DNA from: CBDIHP01 sp965279195
GTDB taxonomy: Bacteria; Planctomycetota; Planctomycetia; Isosphaerales; Isosphaeraceae
Assembly (NCBI GenBank): GCA_965279195.1
Contig: CBDIHP010000046.1
Location: 124,001 to 188,000, forward strand
DNA length: 64,000 nucleotides
Direction: 5' to 3'
Under the pieces are notes generated by a model. That model was not told the DNA's origin, ran no database searches, and saw only the letters and a list, made by a program, of their open reading frames with translations. Of this stretch, positions 57,010-64,000 are shown in pieces. Made by a program: the position numbers and the translations under genes. Every line of letters starts with the position of its first letter. The stretch's first letter is position 1.

Positions 57010-57022
57010 ACAAACTTTTGTT
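57010..57022. promoter_or_regulatory. AT-rich dyad ACAAACTTTTGTT in a divergent promoter region
   Basis: ACAAACTTTTGTT contains the arms ACAAA and TTTGT around CT, and it stands in a CCGA...TCGG context. It lies between the divergent hypothetical protein and HTH regulator genes. The same 13 nt occur at 62281-62293, also between divergent genes. A shared regulator-binding site is possible but unproven. The rest of this gap shows nothing further. Confidence 0.35.
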
Positions 57023-57183
57023 CGGTCCCTGATCGCGAGGTTTCCGGGACGCCGGCCCCGGGCTCCCCATGTTGCCCCGACGCACCCGCGATCGAGTCCA
57101 GCATGGACGCGCGTCGAATTCGCTTCTATGATGGTCACTCCCCCAGATTCTCAGCGGTGACACCCCCCTCGGACGCCGACCGC

Positions 57184-57456
57184 ATGCAGGGTTTGCCTGA
57201 ATCCAACGCCTGGGACGAGATCAAACTCGACCTCGCCCACCGGCTCCGGATCGTCCGCGAAGACCTCTATGGCTCTCACGGCGGTCCCCTCCTCGCCAGG
57301 CAGCTCGGGATCACCCATCGCTCGCTCCTGACCTACGAGACGGGGCGGACCATCCCCGCCGAGCTGCTCCTGCAGTTCATCCTCCTGACCAACGCCACCC
57401 CGCACTGGTTGCTGACCGGGCAGGGGCGTCGTTACCAGAACCCGAGCGACAACTGA
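57184..57456 (+). CDS. HTH (XRE-like) DNA-binding protein
   Basis: A 90-residue protein. RLRIVREDLYGSHGGPLLARQLGITHRSLLTYETGRTIPAELLLQFI contains a Cro/CI-type helix-turn-helix (LARQLGITHRSLLTYETG). The segment NATPHWLLTGQGRRY is typical of small repressor-like regulators. The ATG at 57184 gives a compact protein; an in-frame ATG at 57103 would add 27 residues. It lies divergent from a hypothetical gene and may regulate it or itself. No phage genes are around. Confidence 0.8.
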   Translation: MQGLPESNAWDEIKLDLAHRLRIVREDLYGSHGGPLLARQLGITHRSLLTYETGRTIPAELLLQFILLTNATPHWLLTGQGRRYQNPSDN

Positions 57457-57511
57457 GCCCTCCACGCCGCGCCCGGTCGATCCGGGCGCGACTCCGATGG
57501 CCGGTCGCCGC

Positions 57512-60760
<3,249 letters not shown>

Positions 60761-60851
60761 GGGGCAGCCCTCAGGGTGCAAGTCGGCTTTTGCGCAGGGG
60801 ATGCCCCAGGCTAGCAAATCGCGGGGAGTCCCGCGATCCACCGCCGTTTGC

Positions 60852-62048
60852 TTATTTGTTGTTCAACAGCAGGACCAGCGAGTGCTCCAGCTCGGCCGGC
60901 TTGAACCCGAACGGTCCCCGTCCGCTCTTGTATGCCACCCTGCCGTCGGAGTCGATCAGATACAGGCGGCTGGGCATGCCGCTGTACTTCGCACCGACGG
61001 TGTCGTCTATGGTGTCGACCAGCATCGGGAAGCCCAGCTTGAGCCGGGCGCTGCAGGTCTGCGCGACCTTGACCCGCTCCTCGTACGACGTCGGCTGCGC
61101 CAGGCTGACTTCGACGCGGTCGTTCGACTCCATCCGCCAGCCGTCGATCGGGTGCGCCTCGCGGACGTAGACCATGACGAACGTCGCGCGGTCCTTGTAC
61201 ATCCGGTAGAGCTTCTCGACGTTCCCCGCCTGGCTCCGGAACGGCCCGCAGGTGAAGTTGCCGAACACCAGGACGACGGGCTTCGGGCCGATGAGCTTCG
61301 ACAGGGTGACGTCCTGCGTGCCGTCGTTGGTCTTGAGGGTGAAGTCGGAGACCTTCTCATTGAGCGCGGGCCCAGGCTGCATCGAGCCGATCTCCTGGCG
61401 GAACAGCCCCCGGACCAGCGTCTCCTTGCTCGGCCCGCCGGGCACCTTCGATGCCGTCGCCTTGGCGGGCCTGGGCTGCGCCGTGGGCGGATTCACGGCG
61501 GCCTGGAGGTCGGACAGGGAAAGGAACCCCTGCTGGCCGCTGTCGACCATCCGGAAGAAGCCGTCGAATTCCTCCTTGCTGATCTTGCCGTTGCCGTCGC
61601 GGTCGAGGCGGTAGAACAGCATCATCCCGGGCGAGGGGGTGAGGGCGTGCGCGGAGAAGTCGAAATCCGCCTCGGTGAGCACGGCATCCCGATCGCGGTC
61701 GAGCCGGGCGAAGTCGCGGTCGGCTCCGCCGAACTCCTTGCGCGTGACCTCGCCGTCTTTGTCCTTGTCATACTTCGCGGCGGCCGTTTTCCAGTCGAAC
61801 CGGGTCTGCGCCAGGGCCCGCCGGAACCAGCCGTCGTTGGGGCCGAGCTGGCTCCCCTGGAGGATGTCGACCAGCATGTCCATCCACTCGGGCCGGTCGG
61901 GATACGACTCCGCCAGGGCCTTCGCCACGGCGACCCGCTCCTGGTCCTCCTTGCTCAACTCGGGCTTCTTCTCCTGGGCGAGGGCATTCGAGGTGATCGC
62001 GAGGAAGAGGGCAGACGTGAGGATGCGTCGTGGATTCAAGGCGGACAT
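60852..62048 (-). CDS. Exported EF-hand protein with iodothyronine deiodinase-like thioredoxin domain
   Basis: A 398-residue protein. A signal peptide (about 1-25) is followed by a helical part and EF-hand loops at about residues 96 (DKDKDGEVTRKEF), 120 (DRDRDAVLTEADF) and 152 (DRDGNGKISKEEF). From about 235 follows a thioredoxin-like fold with FGNFTCGPFRSQ at about 265 and VYVREAHPIDGW at about 290, the two hallmarks of the deiodinase family. The position of the catalytic selenocysteine is a normal Cys codon. Deiodination is not implied; bacterial members are thought to be thiol peroxidases or similar, but this is not established. Confidence 0.85.
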   Translation of the reverse strand: MSALNPRRILTSALFLAITSNALAQEKKPELSKEDQERVAVAKALAESYPDRPEWMDMLVDILQGSQLGPNDGWFRRALAQTRFDWKTAAAKYDKDKDGEVTRKEFGGADRDFARLDRDRDAVLTEADFDFSAHALTPSPGMMLFYRLDRDGNGKISKEEFDGFFRMVDSGQQGFLSLSDLQAAVNPPTAQPRPAKATASKVPGGPSKETLVRGLFRQEIGSMQPGPALNEKVSDFTLKTNDGTQDVTLSKLIGPKPVVLVFGNFTCGPFRSQAGNVEKLYRMYKDRATFVMVYVREAHPIDGWRMESNDRVEVSLAQPTSYEERVKVAQTCSARLKLGFPMLVDTIDDTVGAKYSGMPSRLYLIDSDGRVAYKSGRGPFGFKPAELEHSLVLLLNNK

Positions 62049-62144
62049 GCCGGGAGACCCCTGGGGACTGGAATTTGTCGGTGCGATCGAAGAGTGGATG
62101 GACGATTCTCGCATGCAGCCACGTGAATGGTAGAGGGTACTTTT

Positions 62145-62273
62145 TGGAGTGCGAGAGCGGAGCTGCCGGTTTCGTGCGGAGGGATCGGCCTCAGCTGGAC
62201 GCTTGGATGATCCACGGGCGTCGGAACGTGTCCGAATCCTCCTGGAAAGCGGCCGCTCCGCTCCCGCACTCCA
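62145..62273. repeat. Imperfect 23-bp inverted repeat, TGGAGTGCGG family
   Basis: 62145-62167 (TGGAGTGCGAGAGCGGAGCT...) and 62251-62273 are inverted copies that match at 21 of 23 positions and enclose 83 nt. The arm begins TGGAGTGCG, as does the hairpin at 18815-18845. The element of 129 bp lies in the 321-nt gap between divergent genes and carries no ORF, so it resembles a small non-autonomous mobile or REP-like element. No target-site duplication was identified by eye. Confidence 0.65.
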
Positions 62274-62280
62274 GGGTGGC

Positions 62281-62293
62281 ACAAACTTTTGTT
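62281..62293. promoter_or_regulatory. AT-rich dyad ACAAACTTTTGTT upstream of the NHL protein gene
   Basis: Identical 13-nt match to the site at 57010-57022, here 77 nt before the ATG at 62370. It is rare in sequence of this composition and lies in a probable promoter region next to the TGGAGTGCGG inverted repeat. A common binding protein is possible. Confidence 0.35.
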
Positions 62294-62369
62294 GGAGGCT
62301 CCGCACTGGTACGCTCGGGCCTCCTCGTCCGACTCACCCGCCACGATCCACCAACAGAGAGCCTCTCCA

Positions 62370-63374
62370 ATGACGACGCGTGCGTTTTCGATGACCCTCG
62401 CCCTGGTCCTGAGTGCGGGGGTTGCCGTCCAGGGGGCCGACAAGGCGAAGCCGGTCCGCATGGGCTGCGGCGCGATGACGTTCGACACGGTCCCCGGCTG
62501 GGGCCTGGACGAGCACGGCAAGTCGAACATCGGGCCGTGCCACGGCAGCGTCGTGGTCGACCGCGAGGGGACGATCTACACCAGCTCGCACGCCGGCGTC
62601 TTCGCGTTCTCGCCCGACGGCAAGGTCGTCCGCAAGTTCCTCGGCGACAAGTACTCCGACATCCACGACATGAAGATCCGTGCCGAGGGCGACACCGACT
62701 TCATCTATGGCGCCCGCAACGCCAACGCCGAAGGGTTCAAGTTCAACGCCAGGACCGGCGAGATCGTCCTCCACCTGCCGTTCCCCAAGGAGTCGGGCCT
62801 CAAGCCGACCCCATTCAACCCGACGGCGATCACCGTCGCCCCCAACGGGGATATTTATCTGTCCGACGGCTACGCCAGCAACCACATCTTCATGTTCGAC
62901 AAGGACGGCAAGTATCTCCGCTACTTCGGCTCCAAGGGTAACGGCCTGAAGGAGTTCAACACCGCCCACGGCATGACGCTCGACACCCGCTACGACCCGC
63001 CCCGCCTCCTGGTCTGCGACCGCAATCACATGCCCAAGGGCCGGCTCGTCCACTACTCGCTCGACGGCAAGTTCATCGAGGAGGTCGTCACCGGCCTCGG
63101 GATGCCGACCTCCGCGCAGGTGCAGGGCGACTTCGTCTCGGTGCCCGACCTCCACGGCCGGCTGGTGATCCTCGACAAGACCAACACCATCATCGCCGTC
63201 CTCGGCCACAACCCCGACCGCGCCAAGGGGGGGAGCTACGGGATCCCCCAGGACCAGTGGATCGAGGGCATTTTCAGCGGCACCCACGGCTCGTCGTGGG
63301 ACAAGGACGGCAACCTCTACGTCCAGGACTGGAACGTCGCCGGACGGATCATGAAGCTCGTCCGCGTGAAGTGA
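62370..63374 (+). CDS. Exported NHL-repeat (beta-propeller) protein
   Basis: A 334-residue protein. A signal peptide (about 1-22, ending VQGAD) precedes a six-bladed NHL-type propeller. Blade-like segments include NGDIYLSDGYASNHIFMFDKDGKYLRYFG at about 160, PRLLVCDRNHMPKGRLVHYS at about 212 and DGNLYVQDWNVAGRIMKL at the end. It resembles the peptidylamidoglycolate-lyase-like NHL proteins found in planctomycetes, but the lyase residues were not verified. It is divergent from the EF-hand protein. The ATG at 62370 provides the signal peptide. Confidence 0.82.
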   Translation: MTTRAFSMTLALVLSAGVAVQGADKAKPVRMGCGAMTFDTVPGWGLDEHGKSNIGPCHGSVVVDREGTIYTSSHAGVFAFSPDGKVVRKFLGDKYSDIHDMKIRAEGDTDFIYGARNANAEGFKFNARTGEIVLHLPFPKESGLKPTPFNPTAITVAPNGDIYLSDGYASNHIFMFDKDGKYLRYFGSKGNGLKEFNTAHGMTLDTRYDPPRLLVCDRNHMPKGRLVHYSLDGKFIEEVVTGLGMPTSAQVQGDFVSVPDLHGRLVILDKTNTIIAVLGHNPDRAKGGSYGIPQDQWIEGIFSGTHGSSWDKDGNLYVQDWNVAGRIMKLVRVK

Positions 63375-63386
63375 GCGGCTGAGAAT

Positions 63387-64000
63387 TCAAGGCATCGCCG
63401 CCTTGCCCTCGTCTTGCTTCGGGGCAGGGCGGCCCTCCTTCGCGAGCCGCTCCTTGAGGAATGCGAAGATCTCCTTGGTCGGGCCATCGTCGGGCGCCCC
63501 GATCTCACGGTTGATGGTCGCGTGATTCTTCCCCGGCGCGGGTACGACCTTCGCCGGCACGCCCGCGTCCCGCAGCTTCGCCGCAAGGGCTTCCGACTGG
63601 ATCTTCGAATCCTGCCGCGTCGCGACGTGGAGGATCAGGAACGGCGCGATCCCCTTGCCCCTCGCCACGTGGGCGATCGGCGAGGCATCGTTCTGGATCT
63701 TGCGGTCCTGGCCGAACACGGACGTGTAGGTCGTCTTCAGGGCCGGCAGACGGGCGAGTTCGATCTGTCTGGGTACGTCATAGCCGGCGCCGTCGAGCAG
63801 GACCACGCCGGAGAGGTCGGACCCTTTGAGGCCGGCCGTTTCGAGGTAACGCGTGTCGATGGCGGTCAACGCCGCCAGGTGCGCCCCCGCACTGTGGCCC
63901 ATGAGGAAGATCCTCGACGGGTCGCCTCCGTGCTCCCTGGCGTGGTCCCGGACCCAGCGGATCGCCCTCGCGACGTCGGTTGCCTGCTGCTTGTAGTCGG
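63387..64000 (-). CDS. Alpha/beta hydrolase (esterase-like), 5' end outside window
   Basis: About 204 C-terminal codons of an esterase/lipase-type alpha/beta hydrolase. The frame remains open to the end of the window. Upstream of the nucleophile elbow it reads ATDVARAIRWVRDHAREHGGDPSRIFLMGHSAGAH, with the Ser in GHSAG. The Asp is probably in the strand near FLILHVATRQDSKIQ, and the catalytic His in GKNHATINREIG. This order matches BD-FAE/carboxylesterase-type planctomycete proteins. Its signal sequence, if any, lies beyond the window. It converges with the NHL protein gene, 12 nt apart. Confidence 0.85.
   Translation of the reverse strand, partial: DYKQQATDVARAIRWVRDHAREHGGDPSRIFLMGHSAGAHLAALTAIDTRYLETAGLKGSDLSGVVLLDGAGYDVPRQIELARLPALKTTYTSVFGQDRKIQNDASPIAHVARGKGIAPFLILHVATRQDSKIQSEALAAKLRDAGVPAKVVPAPGKNHATINREIGAPDDGPTKEIFAFLKERLAKEGRPAPKQDEGKAAMP

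Noticed and set aside
57103..57456. Longer start for the HTH protein at 57103
   Set aside because: It cannot be excluded, but the extra 27 residues have no homologous look and no better ribosome site; the shorter form is preferred.

Overview
The window is GC-rich, gene-dense chromosomal DNA that looks like a planctomycete, most likely of the Isosphaeraceae (Singulisphaera, Isosphaera, Paludisphaera or Tautonia type). The assignment is an inference from content: a DUF1501 Tat-exported protein, an ECF sigma factor paired with a membrane Ser/Thr kinase that carries TPRs, large secreted proteins that open with an LESRxLL motif (a variant of the planctomycete LEPR-XLL signature), a WD40/caspase-like protein, and many small families without a clear name. 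I see no rRNA, tRNA, CRISPR array, insertion sequence or prophage.

Layout. 1-7062 (+): the 3' part of mfd, a SurA/PrsA-like lipoprotein isomerase, a class V aminotransferase, coaD, a DoxX-like membrane protein and a Gfo/Idh/MocA oxidoreductase. 7063-7283: a cluster of dyad repeats. 7284-10578 (-): a TlpA-like thioredoxin and a large fused transporter-like/spermidine-synthase-like protein. 10791-18809 (+): a membrane protein, then a tight RDD / SpoIIM-like / membrane protein / DUF4129 / DUF4350 / MoxR ATPase / DUF58 operon with overlapping start and stop codons. 18851-20985 (-): the arginine kinase mcsB and two mcsA-type adaptors. 21352-22851 (+): trpE. 23171-24112 (-): a PfkB sugar kinase. 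24594-31076 (+): a 2160-residue secreted beta-helix protein with a visible promoter. 31152-32654 (+): CbiQ and CbiO subunits of an ECF-type metal or vitamin transporter.

32698-36087 (-): a WD40 protein with a caspase-like domain that has lost its cysteine. 36384-37748 (+): a probable outer-membrane barrel. 37903-40005 (-): an ExeA-type ATPase, a CpsD-like P-loop protein with an altered Walker A motif, and a single-pass membrane protein. 40368-41900 (-): a secreted protein with a transglutaminase-elicitor-like core. 42441-43040 (+): a repeat protein made almost wholly of Ala, Pro and Lys. 43287-44957 (+): a GT39-like glycosyltransferase. 44962-45924 (-): a MerR/B12-binding regulator with the motifs of the CarH light sensor. 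46249-50110 (+): a DUF1501 protein and a secreted metalloprotease with propeller-type repeats. 50095-52206 (-): an SDR oxidoreductase, an unknown protein and pyrE. 52307-55473 (-): the kinase and ECF sigma factor. The rest holds small unknown genes, an HTH regulator, a GH2 glycosidase, an EF-hand/deiodinase-like protein, an NHL-type protein and a partial esterase.

The most notable points are the CarH-like photoreceptor candidate (in the same window as a CbiQ/CbiO pair), the pseudo-caspase, the deiodinase-like thiol protein, the duplicated McsA adaptors, and several families of long dyad repeats between genes. No complete new defence or biosynthetic system is evident.
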